Shown here piece by piece: positions 18,701-27,632 of a stretch of DNA of 64,000 nt. Made by a program: the position numbers and the translations under genes. Within the stretch, counting starts at the first letter, position 1. Each line of letters begins with the position of its first letter. The notes beneath the pieces are model-generated. The model did no database searches. It had not been told where the DNA came from and was given only the letters and a program-made list of their open reading frames with translations. The stretch spans positions 1 to 64,000 of the forward strand of contig CALXWE010000007.1 of assembly GCA_944392295.1 (NCBI GenBank). Reading direction: 5' to 3'. This DNA is from an uncultured Alphaproteobacteria bacterium. GTDB taxonomy: Bacteria; Pseudomonadota; Alphaproteobacteria; RF32; CAG-239.

Positions 18701-18883
18701 AGTATCAGCCAAAACTTCTGCAGTTGCTCCGGGATACACTGCCGAAACCTGAATTTCGGTAGGAACGATATTAGGATATTGTTCAATAGGGAGCACCTTC
18801 ATAGACACAAGACCGGCCAAAACGATTATCAAAGAAATAACCGTGGCAAATATAGGTCTGTCAATAAAAAACTTCGAAAACAT
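15707..18883 (-). CDS. RND multidrug efflux transporter (AcrB/MexB type)
   Basis: A 1058-residue inner-membrane proton-driven pump of the HAE1 group. It shows the N-terminal FFIDRPIFATVISL segment, twelve membrane helices in the 1+5 / 1+5 layout with two large periplasmic loops, and the proton-relay Asp pair in TM4 (GIVVDDAIIVLENVER). The internal duplication is visible in the second-half motif LVTLIGLAAKNAILIVEFA. It is cotranscribed with the membrane-fusion protein gene 18 nt upstream. No outer-membrane channel or TetR-type repressor is adjacent. Substrates are unknown; drugs, bile acids or detergents are usual. Confidence 0.94.
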   Translation of the reverse strand: MFSKFFIDRPIFATVISLIIVLAGLVSMKVLPIEQYPNIVPTEIQVSAVYPGATAEVLADTVAAPLEQEINGVKNMIYMYSTATSSGYLTIGVVFGIGTDPDQATIDVNNKVQMATSKLPSEVTKQGVTVEQKSNSILQVIAMRSTSELYDTVYVSNYALLNVLDELKRIKGVGDASLFASQDYSMRIWLSPDKLSEYDLTPQDVIAAIQEQNSQFAAGQFGQEPMNSEVAYTYSVNTKGRLVDAEEFGDIILRSNEIGGTLRLKDVARIELGAQDYSVSSRFNGEEAVAFAVYLQPGANALETANLVKAKMEELSKSFPQGITYEIPYDTTLFVNVSINEVIHTFFEAVLLVIVVVYLFLQNLRATLIPILAVPVSIIGAFAGMYLMGFSINLLTLFGLILAIGIVVDDAIIVLENVERLMEEEKLSPKEAAIKAMKEVSGPVVAVALVLSSVFLPIAFLGGMTGVMYKQFSVTIAVSVIISALVALTLTPSLCALIIKNNRHKKEPMAFFKWFNVFFEKVTEWYISGVKFFLNNRKTAIMAFLLILLLIAGLFKIIPTGLVPMEDQGNLLMAYNMPEASSLPRTERFSQNVSAMVKKNPNVEDVLTINGFNMLSSSQNTYSGISFITLKDWEKRNKAEQSADALAKTFTGYGMSQNDGIAYAFSMPPIMGMSTTGGFEGYIQNRTGKSSQELMQKTQEFVDAANKRPELSNVKTTFSVSTPQYRIDLDREKAKALNVPINSVYSVMQSTFGSLYVNDFTYMGRNFRVTLQSESQFRSSPDDLRYVYVKSNNGDLVPLSTLITVERVTGPELINRFNIFPSAKVLGDPAPGYSSGQAIAAMEEVAAEVLGNDYSLSWIGSAYQEKLTGGASTQAFVFGLIMIFLILSAQYEKWSLPIVVILSVPFAVLGALAATWIRGIENDLYFQVGLVTLIGLAAKNAILIVEFAVMKVEEGFTYAQASIEAAKLRFRPIVMTSLAFTFGVLPLAISTGAGAASRHAIGTGMIGGMIMSTFVATLFVPMMFAIIGEYFDDTNIKLRKINERAEKLGRPKLKRAMK

Positions 18884-18901
18884 TTTTCACCTCAGTTTGA
18901 T

Positions 18902-20053
18902 TTATTGTTCTTCTTTCACTAAAACAGCTACGGGAGTAGGATTAATTGTCATTTGCGGACGTATTTTTAACAAATTATCAACGACCACTCTGTCTCCTTT
19001 TTCCAAGCCTTCATTTACTATCCAATATTCTTTATTTACTGCCGGACCTGTTTTAATATTGGCAATTTCAACTTCATTTTTACTGTTCAAACGATAAACA
19101 TAAGAACCTTTAGAACTTTGCATAACGGCCGTTTGCGGAACGATAAGCGCTTGAGATCTTTCCAAACCTTCTACCGTCAAGCGCATAAATTGTCCGGGAC
19201 GCAAGCGATTATTCGGGTTTGGAAATACTGCACGTAATTTAATAGTTCCGGTTGACGTATCAATACTCGGATTTACGAAATTAATTTCACCCGGATACTG
19301 ATAGACATCACCGTTTCCCAAGTGTAAAATAGCCTTCACCTCTCCTGCATTTTGAGGATTTTTAAGTTGCCCGCTTGAAACCATACGGGATAAAGTAAGC
19401 ATTTCATTTTCAGACAATGAAAACATAACATAAATAGGGTCAATTTGTGTAATATGAGTTAATAAGCCGCTTTCGCCTGCTGTTGAAATTAAGCTACCTT
19501 CCGATTGAGCTTCCATACTTGTAAGACCGCTGATAGGAGCTTTAACTTTAGTATAATCCAAATTAAGCTGAGCGGCATCAACGGCAGCCTGGGCCGAAGA
19601 CAATCCGGCTTTTAACGAGTCGTAATTAGCAACAGCATCATCATAAGATTTTTCGCTAGCATACTTCTGTTTATACAGTTTTTCCGTTCTATCTAATTGT
19701 ATTTTGGCATTTTTTAATTCAGCCTGGGTCTGTTCCAAATTAGCTTTAGCTTGATTAAGAGCAACTTGATAAGGCTCCGGATCAATTTCAAACAAGACCT
19801 GCCCCTCTTGAACCTCTGAACCTTCAACGTAGTTACGTTTCAACAGAATTCCCCCTACTCTGGCTCTGACTTCCGTTTCTTTAGAACCCTGTGCCCGAGC
19901 GGCAAATTCAAATATTAAAGGTACATCCTGAGGATTCATTATTTCCACACCTGCGCTTAGTAAATTTTGTTGAGAATTTACATTTTCATCTTTACAGCCA
20001 ACTAAAGTAACACCAACCAATAAAGCACACATTAAATTGTTTTTTAACGACAT
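18902..20053 (-). CDS. RND efflux periplasmic adaptor (membrane-fusion lipoprotein)
   Basis: A 383-residue HlyD/AcrA-type adaptor linking the RND pump to an outer-membrane channel. It begins with a lipoprotein signal (LVGC at about 17-20). A barrel-sandwich/lipoyl half-domain, a long alpha-helical hairpin rich in Gln, Ala and Lys (about 80-150), the second lipoyl half (VKAPISGLTS) and a beta-barrel segment (NRLRPGQFMRLTVEG) follow. The start at 20053 has GAGG 6 nt upstream; the longer frame from 20086 would spoil the signal peptide. First gene of the pump operon. Confidence 0.92.
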   Translation of the reverse strand: MSLKNNLMCALLVGVTLVGCKDENVNSQQNLLSAGVEIMNPQDVPLIFEFAARAQGSKETEVRARVGGILLKRNYVEGSEVQEGQVLFEIDPEPYQVALNQAKANLEQTQAELKNAKIQLDRTEKLYKQKYASEKSYDDAVANYDSLKAGLSSAQAAVDAAQLNLDYTKVKAPISGLTSMEAQSEGSLISTAGESGLLTHITQIDPIYVMFSLSENEMLTLSRMVSSGQLKNPQNAGEVKAILHLGNGDVYQYPGEINFVNPSIDTSTGTIKLRAVFPNPNNRLRPGQFMRLTVEGLERSQALIVPQTAVMQSSKGSYVYRLNSKNEVEIANIKTGPAVNKEYWIVNEGLEKGDRVVVDNLLKIRPQMTINPTPVAVLVKEEQ

Positions 20054-20199
20054 TTCAACCTCATAAAAAATTACAGTTACAAGCACTCTACATCAAATTA
20101 AAAAAATTTCCACAATCTTTACTTTTCATTCACTTTTTGTGGATATTTAAGAATGCCCTAAAACATAAAGATAATTAAGATTTATTTTTGACAAAAGTA

Positions 20200-20228
20200 T
20201 TGCTTTTTGTAGAAAAAAAGACTATACT
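20200..20228 (+). promoter_or_regulatory. Sigma-70-like promoter
   Basis: TTGCTT (20200-20205), 17-nt spacer, TATACT (20223-20228). It is placed to give a short leader with the GAGG site before the ATG at 20261. Confidence 0.6.
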
Positions 20229-20260
20229 CCAATTATAAAGATATACATAAAGAGGAAAAA

Positions 20261-21625
20261 ATGGCCGAAAACACTGAACAAAATTTGGAACAAAGCTATG
20301 CCACCTTCGGACACCGTGGTCCGAAAACTGCAGAAAATCCGTACGGATGGTACAATGTTCAAGAACTTGACCCCGACAAGCCGGCTGTGTTGATTTTTGG
20401 CGGACAAAGCACCACGACTGACCGCGCTGCCAGCTCATACTGCAAAATGGTTGAAGAAGTTTTGGATAGAAACGGCTGTAAAGAAGGCGTTAACGTAATC
20501 GGCGTTGTCAACCACTACGGCGATTCATACGATGCATTTTTATCTCGCTCTGCCGGAGTAAATAACGTTCAGGAATGCGATAAAGAAAAACTCAACGAAG
20601 AAACGTTAAATCCTCAGTATGTTAATGACATTTTTGAGTTAGCCATCAAAAATCGTTTAAGTGATAAAGACGGAAAGCGTCTGGATATCAAAGATGCTAC
20701 TCAAAAAATGCGTAAGTTAAACATCTTCGTACATTGCCACGGCGGTAATACTTTTGCTCAACTTGAAAAATTAACCTGGCAAAAAATGAAAGAACTAGGC
20801 TACTCCAAAGAAGAGCGAACCCAAATTATGCAAGAATTAATGGTCGTAGCCTATGCTCCGTACACGGCTTTAGGTAAATCTAAGGCTAAAATGGTATCCT
20901 TTGTTTCAGATACCGACCCGGTCGTAACTTACAATAACCGTATAGAAGATACCATCAGATATCAAAAAGACATTAAAGAAGAAAAAACCCAGACTTGCTT
21001 TTTTGAAGGAGCTCTCGGTAACGTATTCAGAGCTCATAGCTTCGGTAATATCGACCAGCATGAGCTGGAAAGCCTATACCCGGATGAGAAAAAGTTAAAT
21101 GCCGACGGTAAAAACTTTATGCATATGTTGAGAACCGCTCTGGTTAAAGGTGTAAAAAGCTCCTTATCCGGCGAAGAGCTCGGCAGCATACAAGACCTTG
21201 TAAGCCACAGCGAACTCGATAGAAGTTATGTCGACTTTTTAACCCAAAGCGGCGAAAAAGTATGGGATAATCTAACAAATATTTATCGTGAAAACACGGA
21301 ACAAATTATGACTTATTCCCAAAACTTTAAAAAGCATAAATACTTTAATGAGCAAGAGGCAACCGCCGAAAGAATGGAGTATTTAAAAGAGCAAGAGCAA
21401 AAGAACTCTGCTTTAATAAAATCGCCCTATGCCAATGCTCCGATAGCATCGCGTTATAACATTAACCGCAGTAATGAGCTCTTGCGCTCCAGATTTTTAA
21501 ACAGCGTAATGAACTGGACGCAAACCATACGCGAAATGCGGAAAGATGAACCTAAAGCTACACGGTCGCTTTCTTCCCCTGCATTGTCTAAGGTTACATC
21601 TAGAACAGTTTACAGAGCAAACTAG
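20261..21625 (+). CDS. Orphan protein with alpha/beta-hydrolase-like core
   Basis: A 454-residue protein of no family I recognise. The first 260 residues alternate hydrophobic strands and helices in the manner of an alpha/beta hydrolase. Strands are AVLIFGG (42-48), NVIGVV, LNIFVHCHGG (153-162), LMVVAY and KMVSFVSDTDPVV (210-222). C159 sits where a nucleophile would be. D219 lies in a DTDPVV segment like the usual acid loop, and H259 follows in RAHSFG, so a Cys-Asp-His triad is conceivable. The C-terminal 190 residues are helical, charged and end in a Ser/Arg-rich tail. There is no signal peptide. Promoter and GAGG site are clear. The function is unassigned and the triad is inference. Confidence 0.65.
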   Translation: MAENTEQNLEQSYATFGHRGPKTAENPYGWYNVQELDPDKPAVLIFGGQSTTTDRAASSYCKMVEEVLDRNGCKEGVNVIGVVNHYGDSYDAFLSRSAGVNNVQECDKEKLNEETLNPQYVNDIFELAIKNRLSDKDGKRLDIKDATQKMRKLNIFVHCHGGNTFAQLEKLTWQKMKELGYSKEERTQIMQELMVVAYAPYTALGKSKAKMVSFVSDTDPVVTYNNRIEDTIRYQKDIKEEKTQTCFFEGALGNVFRAHSFGNIDQHELESLYPDEKKLNADGKNFMHMLRTALVKGVKSSLSGEELGSIQDLVSHSELDRSYVDFLTQSGEKVWDNLTNIYRENTEQIMTYSQNFKKHKYFNEQEATAERMEYLKEQEQKNSALIKSPYANAPIASRYNINRSNELLRSRFLNSVMNWTQTIREMRKDEPKATRSLSSPALSKVTSRTVYRAN

Positions 21626-21643
21626 AAAAGTCTTAACCACTAA

Positions 21644-21669
21644 AAAAGCCGGATTAATATCCGGCTTTT
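21644..21669. terminator. Bidirectional terminator
   Basis: An 11-bp stem AAAAGCCGGAT / ATCCGGCTTTT lies between convergent genes. Confidence 0.85.
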
Positions 21670-21676
21670 AAGATTT

Positions 21677-22147
21677 TTAAGCGCAAACATCGCCGTATTT
21701 TACTTTAACAATTTTACTAAGATTATCCAGAGAGGTCTCTACCTGCATCCCTACTCTGCCGGCACTAAAAATAATTGTTGCAAAATTCTGCGCCGTTTGA
21801 TGAATAACTACCGGAAAATTCTTTTTCATACCTATGGGAGAACATCCGCCGTGTACATACCCAGTTAAAGGGAGTAGTTCTTTTTGCTTTAACATATCAA
21901 GAGCTTTTTCACCGACTACGGCAGCAGCCTTTTTTAAATCCAGTTCTGCGGCAACCGGTATCATAAACACATAATGCTGCCTAGATTTAGCAACCGTAAC
22001 CAAAGTTTTAAAAACCTGTGCAGAATTTTGCCCCAGTAAAGAAGCAATATCTATCCCCGTTAAAGAAGAATCTGGATTATAAGTATAACACTTATAGTCG
22101 GCTTTTATTTTATCAAGCATTCTTAAGGCATTAGTTTTTGTTTCCAT
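21677..22147 (-). CDS. ybaK: YbaK/EbsC-type aminoacyl-tRNA deacylase
   Basis: A 156-residue member of the YbaK/ProX editing family. YbaK hydrolyses Cys-tRNA(Pro) and related mischarged tRNAs. The conserved lysine lies in QVFKTLV, followed by FMIPVAAELDLKKAAAVVG and the GGCSPIGMKK loop, all typical. The length matches the stand-alone deacylases. The ribosome site AAGGGGG is good. It stands between two large orphan genes with no apparent functional tie. Confidence 0.88.
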   Translation of the reverse strand: METKTNALRMLDKIKADYKCYTYNPDSSLTGIDIASLLGQNSAQVFKTLVTVAKSRQHYVFMIPVAAELDLKKAAAVVGEKALDMLKQKELLPLTGYVHGGCSPIGMKKNFPVVIHQTAQNFATIIFSAGRVGMQVETSLDNLSKIVKVKYGDVCA

Positions 22148-22237
22148 AAATTCCCCCTTAAGAGGGATAGTTGTACTAAAAAGCTCTTTATGTCAAGCAA
22201 GAAAAAACACTTTTGTAATTAAAAAGCGACATTTTAC

Positions 22238-22266
22238 TTGCCAAAATAAAATTTTTGTATCATAGT
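22238..22266 (+). promoter_or_regulatory. Possible promoter
   Basis: TTGCCA (22238-22243), 17-nt spacer, CATAGT (22261-22266). Position suits the gene at 22300, but the -10 box is weak. Confidence 0.4.
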
Positions 22267-22299
22267 GAAAAGGTTAGACAAAAAATAAAGAGGTGCGAA

Positions 22300-23703
22300 A
22301 TGGAAGAATATCAGGTTAAAAAAATTGTAAATCTTCCTAATGAAGAAATTGACTTAATTCAAAGTAGGTTAGATGCCGAAAATTTAGAGACTATTAATAA
22401 GGCTTATCAAGAAGGCCGCATCAGTGGTAACGACTGTGAATATCTCACCGATTTTTACAGCGATGGTATGGGTGTATACCGTGAAGTATACAGAGCCTTG
22501 TACGAATTTTTCAGAATCCCGGAAAGAGTTTGTGCTTTTGACACTAAAACCGGAAAAATCGACACCGATTCCAACGGAAACCCAATTCATTACGGATTAA
22601 AGGCCGTTACCCCTTTTACCTGCACCCGCCTGGAGTACGTTGATAAATTCAATAACCCGATTTTTGTTATTTGTCCACCTATGAAAAGTGCGGTTCGGGC
22701 CATTGAAAAATTGGAATGCGAATGCAATATAGACTATCATAAATCAGTTAGGAAAGCCTCAAATCTGGTTTTTGAGCAAGAAGATCGTGAAGCTTTTTGT
22801 GATGTTTTACAATCGCTGCAGCCAGGTAATAAAAGCTTAAATGATATATTGCGACTGACTATTACTTGTAAGTATTTGTCGGATGTTGAGCGTATTAAAA
22901 GGCTGTTTACGGAAAATCGCGGTGAATTAAAGCTCAATTTTTATATTAACGACAAAGAAACACGCGACAGATTTTTACTGCCGTTAAGTAAAAATGCCAA
23001 AAGATACTACGATATAAAAATGATTATGCACCAACTAACCAAAGATAAAAAACCGTTAAATGTAGAGGTACAGGTCAAAGTTCAGACACTTTATGAATAT
23101 GCCGATTTAAGGACACATAAAATCTATGAACAAATTCGCAGTATTGAGGCTGAATTATCGCGCAAATCATACTTAATGGATTCTACGGAAATACGTCAAA
23201 AACAGGCTCAAATCCAGATTTTGAACAATCGTATTCGTAAGATTAATGAGACGGCTATTCATCAATACAATATGACCGTGGTAGATAAAGCACGTCGTAT
23301 TGAAGATGAAGGCTATCGTCCTTTAAGAATCGGAGCCGATAATGTCGACGGGACATACAATCAATGCCGCCAACTGCTAAATAAAGATTATTTGGTAGAA
23401 TCTTATGACGGTTTCAATCCAGATACGGCATTTAGCGCCGATAACGAAATCAATAAATTATGTTTTTTACGCTTAATCGGTAAAATAGATAAAGACTTTG
23501 ATGAGTTTGGTGATAATGCCGGCAAGGTTATAAATAACAAATTTTCAAGGTTATCATTAGCCGAAAAAGAGCGTTTTAAGGGTATAACGGAAGTAGCTCA
23601 ACGCTATGCACCGCTTATTCAGCGTAAAATTATGACCAAAGCAAATTCTGAGGTAAATTTAGGTTCTTCTCTTTCACCTACCCGCCAAAATTCGGGACGA
23701 TAA
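22300..23703 (+). CDS. Orphan protein with RelA/SpoT-like region
   Basis: A 467-residue cytoplasmic protein. Residues about 150-285 resemble a degenerate RelA/SpoT nucleotidyltransferase domain: DILRLTITCKYLSDVERIKRLF (182-203) fits the D..G.R segment. VEVQVKVQTLYEYADLRTHK (255-274) fits the conserved EVQIRT...W..LEH..YK stretch. The usual GYRSLH substrate loop is replaced by YYDIKMIMHQL (236-246), so ppGpp synthesis is doubtful. A helical linker with coiled-coil character (about 278-325) and a Ser-rich tail follow. The ATG at 22300 has GAGGTG just upstream. Fold assignment is inference from pattern; the role is unknown. Confidence 0.6.
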   Translation: MEEYQVKKIVNLPNEEIDLIQSRLDAENLETINKAYQEGRISGNDCEYLTDFYSDGMGVYREVYRALYEFFRIPERVCAFDTKTGKIDTDSNGNPIHYGLKAVTPFTCTRLEYVDKFNNPIFVICPPMKSAVRAIEKLECECNIDYHKSVRKASNLVFEQEDREAFCDVLQSLQPGNKSLNDILRLTITCKYLSDVERIKRLFTENRGELKLNFYINDKETRDRFLLPLSKNAKRYYDIKMIMHQLTKDKKPLNVEVQVKVQTLYEYADLRTHKIYEQIRSIEAELSRKSYLMDSTEIRQKQAQIQILNNRIRKINETAIHQYNMTVVDKARRIEDEGYRPLRIGADNVDGTYNQCRQLLNKDYLVESYDGFNPDTAFSADNEINKLCFLRLIGKIDKDFDEFGDNAGKVINNKFSRLSLAEKERFKGITEVAQRYAPLIQRKIMTKANSEVNLGSSLSPTRQNSGR

Positions 23704-23750
23704 TCAGAGAAAATAATATTTATAATCACAAATTGCTTATCCATAAAATA

Positions 23751-23779
23751 AAAACACCGCTGAAAATCAGCGGTGTTTT
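23751..23779. terminator. Bidirectional terminator
   Basis: A perfect 13-bp stem (23751-23763 with 23767-23779) with a 3-nt loop lies between convergent genes. Confidence 0.88.
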
Positions 23780-23798
23780 TGTTTGTTACTGCAACCAA

Positions 23799-26700
23799 TT
23801 ATTCGGTTACTACGAGCTGAGCCATATGCTCTAAGATAGAACGTTTTTCTTTAACGTTTTCTTGAGCCTTATTAAGCAAAGTCTCATAACGTTCCGGATT
23901 AGCCTTATGAACAATCTGGAAACGAGTTTCGTTAGCCATATAATCAGCCAACGGTTTGGTCGGAGCTTTAGAATCCAACATCAAAGGAGCCTTACCTTCC
24001 TTAATGTTTTCCGGATTATAACGATACAACGGCCAAGAACCGGTTTCTACGGCATTTTTCTGGTGTTCTACACCGTCTGCCAAGTTAAAGCCTTGAGCAA
24101 TACAGTGAGAGTATGCAATAACGATTGAAGGACCATTATAAGCTTCAGCTTCATTTAAGGCCTTAATAAGTTGCATATCGTTAGCACCGAAAGAAACCTG
24201 AGCAACGTAAACATTACCGTAAGACATGGCAATCATGCCCAAATCTTTTTTCGGTAAAGCCTTACCGGCTGTGGCAAACTTAGCCGAAGCACCCATCGGG
24301 GTAGCTTTAGACTGTTGACCGCCGGTATTGGAGTAAACACCGGTATCCATAACTAAGATATTGATGTTTTTACCCGAAGCGATGGCATGATCTAAGCCGC
24401 CGAAACCAATATCGTAAGCCCAACCATCACCACCTAAAATCCAAACAGATTTTTTAATCAGATAATCTGCCAAAACATCTAAGTGCTTAGCTTCTTCTGA
24501 GTTAATGCCGGCAAGTTTTTCACGCAATTGTTTAACATTATTGCGTTGCTCGTCAATTTCGGCATCGGTAGCTTGCGGGTTATTCAAGATTTTATCGGTT
24601 AAATCAGCACCGATTTTATCTTTTAAGCCTTCAAGCAACGATTTTGCAAAAGAAGTTTCTTGATCGATTGAGAAACGCATACCCAAACCGAACTCAGCGT
24701 TATCTTCAAACAAAGAGTTAGCCCAAGCCGGACCATGTCCGTTTTCATCTTTAGCATACGGGGTTGTCGGCAGGTTACCCGAGTAAATTGAAGAGCAGCC
24801 GGTAGCATTGGCAATAACCATTCTATCGCCAAACAACTGGGTCAACAATTTAACATACGGAGTTTCACCGCAGCCTGCGCAAGCGCCGGAATATTCAAAC
24901 AACGGACGAATAAGTTGGGTTGTCTTCGGCAAGTTTTTAACAACTTCGGTTCTCTTAACATAAGGTAATGTGTCAAAGAACTTCCAGTTAGCTTTATCAG
25001 CTTCCAAATGATTTTCAATATGATCCATATTGATGGCTTTCTTGGAAGGATCAGCTTTATTCTTAGCCGGACAAACTGAAACACACAATCCGCAACCTGT
25101 ACAATCTTCAGGAGAGATTTGCCAAATAAACTTCTTACCGGCAAACTCTTTACCTTTATAATCAGCAGATTTAAATGTAGCCGGAGCGTTTTTGAGTTCT
25201 TCATCAGTTGCAACCTTCATACGAATAACACCATGCGGGCAAACCAAAGAGCATTTACCGCATTGGATACAAGTTGAAGGATCCCAAACCGGAACTTCGG
25301 TAGCTATGCAGCGCTTTTCATATTGAGTTGTAGCTGTCGGCCAAGTACCGTCAACAACATCTTTGAAAGCAGAAACCGGTAATTTATCGCCCCTGTCGGC
25401 AATGATTTCGCCGGTAAGTTTTTTAACAAACTCAGGAGCGTTTTCCGGAACCGGAGGCAAGCGATGGAATTTTGAAGTAACTTCTGAAGGATATTTAACT
25501 TCATGTAAGTGTTCCAAAGAAGCATCAACTGCTTCAAAGTTCTTTTGTACGATAGCATCACCTTTTTTGCTGTAAGTTTTCTTAATAGCTGCTTTAATTT
25601 GAGCAATAGCCTCATCTTTAGGCAAGATATTAGAAATTGCAAAGAAGCAGGTTTGCATAACGGTATTAATGCGTTGACCCATACCGGTAGCACGAGCAAC
25701 TTCAACAGCGTTAATAGTATAGAATTTGAGTTTTTTAGCGATAATTTCTTCTTGAACTTCAATCGGTAAATGATTCCAAACTTCGCTAGCTTCATAAGGA
25801 GCATTCAACAAGAAAGTAGCTCCCGGCTTAGCAATTTTCAAAATATCGACCTTGTTCATGAAGGGGAATTGGTGGCAAGCTACAAAGTCAGCTTTGTTAA
25901 TCAGGTAAGCCGATTTAATCGGATTATCGGAAAAACGCAAGTGAGAAGTAGTCATAGAGCCTGATTTACGAGAATCGTAAACAAAGTAACCCTGACCGTA
26001 TTTACCGGCATCTTCGGCAATAATTTTAATAGAGTTTTTATTAGCGCCAACGGTACCATCAGCACCCAAGCCGTAGAACACGGCACGAACAACATCTTTA
26101 GGCTCGGTATCAATAGAGTCATCAAACGGCAAAGAAGTTTTGTTAACGTCATCTTCGATACCAACCGAGAAACCGTTAATCGGTTGAGCGGCAAAACCGT
26201 TATCAAATACGGCTTTAACCATACCCGGAGTAAATTCTTTAGAAGAGAGACCATAACGACCGCCGACGATTTTGGGCATTGAAGCAATTTTAGAGTTAGC
26301 ATATGCTTGGCTCAACGTTGCAACTACATCCAAGTACAAAGGTTCGCCGGTAGCGCCGGATTCTTTAGTTCTGTCAAGAACAGAAACAACTTTAACCGTT
26401 GAGGGCAAAGCCTTAATGAAAGATTCTTCAGGGAACGGACGATACAAGTGAACTTTCATAACGCCGAGTTTAGCACCTTGGGCATTAAGGTAGTTGATTG
26501 TTTCTTCAACTGTTTCTGCACCGGAGCCCATAATGACGATAACTTGCTCAGCATCTTTAGCGCCGACATAATCAACGACATGATACTGACGACCGGATAT
26601 TTTAGCAAACTTATCCATTTCTTCCTGAACAATGCCTTCAACTTTTTTATAGTAAGGATTGCTGGCTTCACGACCCTGGAAGAACACATCAGGGTTTTGA

Positions 26701-27359
26701 GCTGTACCGCGGATTACGGGTTTTTCCGGGCGCAGAGCATGCTTAGCATTAAATGAATAATCAACACCTTCAAGCATAGCTCTTAAATCGTCATCAGATA
26801 AGAGTTTAATTTTTTTAATTTCGTGTGAAGTTCTGAAACCGTCAAAGAAATGCATAAACGGAACGCGAGAGCGCAGAGTTGAAGTCTGAGCAATAGCGGC
26901 CATATCGTGGGCTTCTTGTACGGAGTTTGAGCACAGCATAGCAAAGCCGGTTTGGCGGCAACCCATAACGTCGGAGTGATCGCCAAAGATTGACAAGGCG
27001 TGATAAGCCAAAGAACGAGCTGCAACATGCATAACAAACGGAGATAATTCACCGGCAATTTTATACATGTTGGGGATCATCAACAACAAGCCTTGAGAAG
27101 CGGTAAAGGTGGTAGTTAAAGCACCGGCCTGAATAGAACCGTGGCAAGCACCGGCAGCGCCTGCTTCGGACTGCATTTCCTGAACTTCGGGCACAACACC
27201 CCAAAGGTTTTTCTGTTTAGCTGCAGACCATGCGTCAGCCCACTCACCCATCGGAGACGACGGAGTAATCGGGTAGATAACGCAGACTTCATTCATGCGG
27301 TGAGCAACTGAAGCAGCGGCTTCGTTACCATCCATCATTTTCATTTTTACATCTGACAT
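23799..27359 (-). CDS. nifJ: Pyruvate:ferredoxin (flavodoxin) oxidoreductase
   Basis: A single-chain PFOR of 1186 residues, the usual length. It decarboxylates pyruvate to acetyl-CoA and CO2 and reduces ferredoxin or flavodoxin. Domains in order: N-terminal pyrimidine-binding domain with YPITPSSPMGE; domain II; the gamma-type domain; two ferredoxin motifs (CIQCGKCSLVCP near 700 and CTGCGLCVSVCP near 755); and a C-terminal thiamine-diphosphate domain with GACAGCGETPYVKL and GGDGWAYDIGFGG. All cluster cysteines are present. AAGGA precedes the ATG, and a long AT-rich leader lies upstream. It marks an anaerobic or fermentative metabolism and is the natural electron source for the hydrogenase implied by hydG/hydF. 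Confidence 0.97.
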   Translation of the reverse strand: MSDVKMKMMDGNEAAASVAHRMNEVCVIYPITPSSPMGEWADAWSAAKQKNLWGVVPEVQEMQSEAGAAGACHGSIQAGALTTTFTASQGLLLMIPNMYKIAGELSPFVMHVAARSLAYHALSIFGDHSDVMGCRQTGFAMLCSNSVQEAHDMAAIAQTSTLRSRVPFMHFFDGFRTSHEIKKIKLLSDDDLRAMLEGVDYSFNAKHALRPEKPVIRGTAQNPDVFFQGREASNPYYKKVEGIVQEEMDKFAKISGRQYHVVDYVGAKDAEQVIVIMGSGAETVEETINYLNAQGAKLGVMKVHLYRPFPEESFIKALPSTVKVVSVLDRTKESGATGEPLYLDVVATLSQAYANSKIASMPKIVGGRYGLSSKEFTPGMVKAVFDNGFAAQPINGFSVGIEDDVNKTSLPFDDSIDTEPKDVVRAVFYGLGADGTVGANKNSIKIIAEDAGKYGQGYFVYDSRKSGSMTTSHLRFSDNPIKSAYLINKADFVACHQFPFMNKVDILKIAKPGATFLLNAPYEASEVWNHLPIEVQEEIIAKKLKFYTINAVEVARATGMGQRINTVMQTCFFAISNILPKDEAIAQIKAAIKKTYSKKGDAIVQKNFEAVDASLEHLHEVKYPSEVTSKFHRLPPVPENAPEFVKKLTGEIIADRGDKLPVSAFKDVVDGTWPTATTQYEKRCIATEVPVWDPSTCIQCGKCSLVCPHGVIRMKVATDEELKNAPATFKSADYKGKEFAGKKFIWQISPEDCTGCGLCVSVCPAKNKADPSKKAINMDHIENHLEADKANWKFFDTLPYVKRTEVVKNLPKTTQLIRPLFEYSGACAGCGETPYVKLLTQLFGDRMVIANATGCSSIYSGNLPTTPYAKDENGHGPAWANSLFEDNAEFGLGMRFSIDQETSFAKSLLEGLKDKIGADLTDKILNNPQATDAEIDEQRNNVKQLREKLAGINSEEAKHLDVLADYLIKKSVWILGGDGWAYDIGFGGLDHAIASGKNINILVMDTGVYSNTGGQQSKATPMGASAKFATAGKALPKKDLGMIAMSYGNVYVAQVSFGANDMQLIKALNEAEAYNGPSIVIAYSHCIAQGFNLADGVEHQKNAVETGSWPLYRYNPENIKEGKAPLMLDSKAPTKPLADYMANETRFQIVHKANPERYETLLNKAQENVKEKRSILEHMAQLVVTE

Positions 27360-27590
27360 TTAAGCATCCTTAAAAGTTAAGTTAACAAATAAAAAAGCCT
27401 TCAAAACAGACGATTTAGCGCCTTATCTGCCGGCTTTTCGTTTACAGAAAATAAATTCTGCCAGCTGTATATCATATTATGCAAAATTTGCAAGTTTTTT
27501 TTCCTTTTTTTCAACGATTTTCCGCCATTTAAAGCCCGCATCAGCACCCATAACATAATTTAAACAAAAAACTGGACATTTTTTTGTATA

Positions 27591-27610
27591 TATGCTAAAC
27601 CAATAGCATA
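27591..27610. promoter_or_regulatory. Inverted repeat upstream of the 27633 gene
   Basis: TATGCTA-N6-TAGCATA (27591-27597 and 27604-27610), about 20 bp before the ATG. It could be an operator or a small RNA hairpin; no T run follows. Confidence 0.4.
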
Positions 27611-27632
27611 AATCAGTAATTAATAAACTATT

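Noticed and set aside
25304-25804. 166-codon Leu/Lys-rich frame within nifJ on the same strand
   Set aside because: Out-of-frame shadow of nifJ without independent signals.
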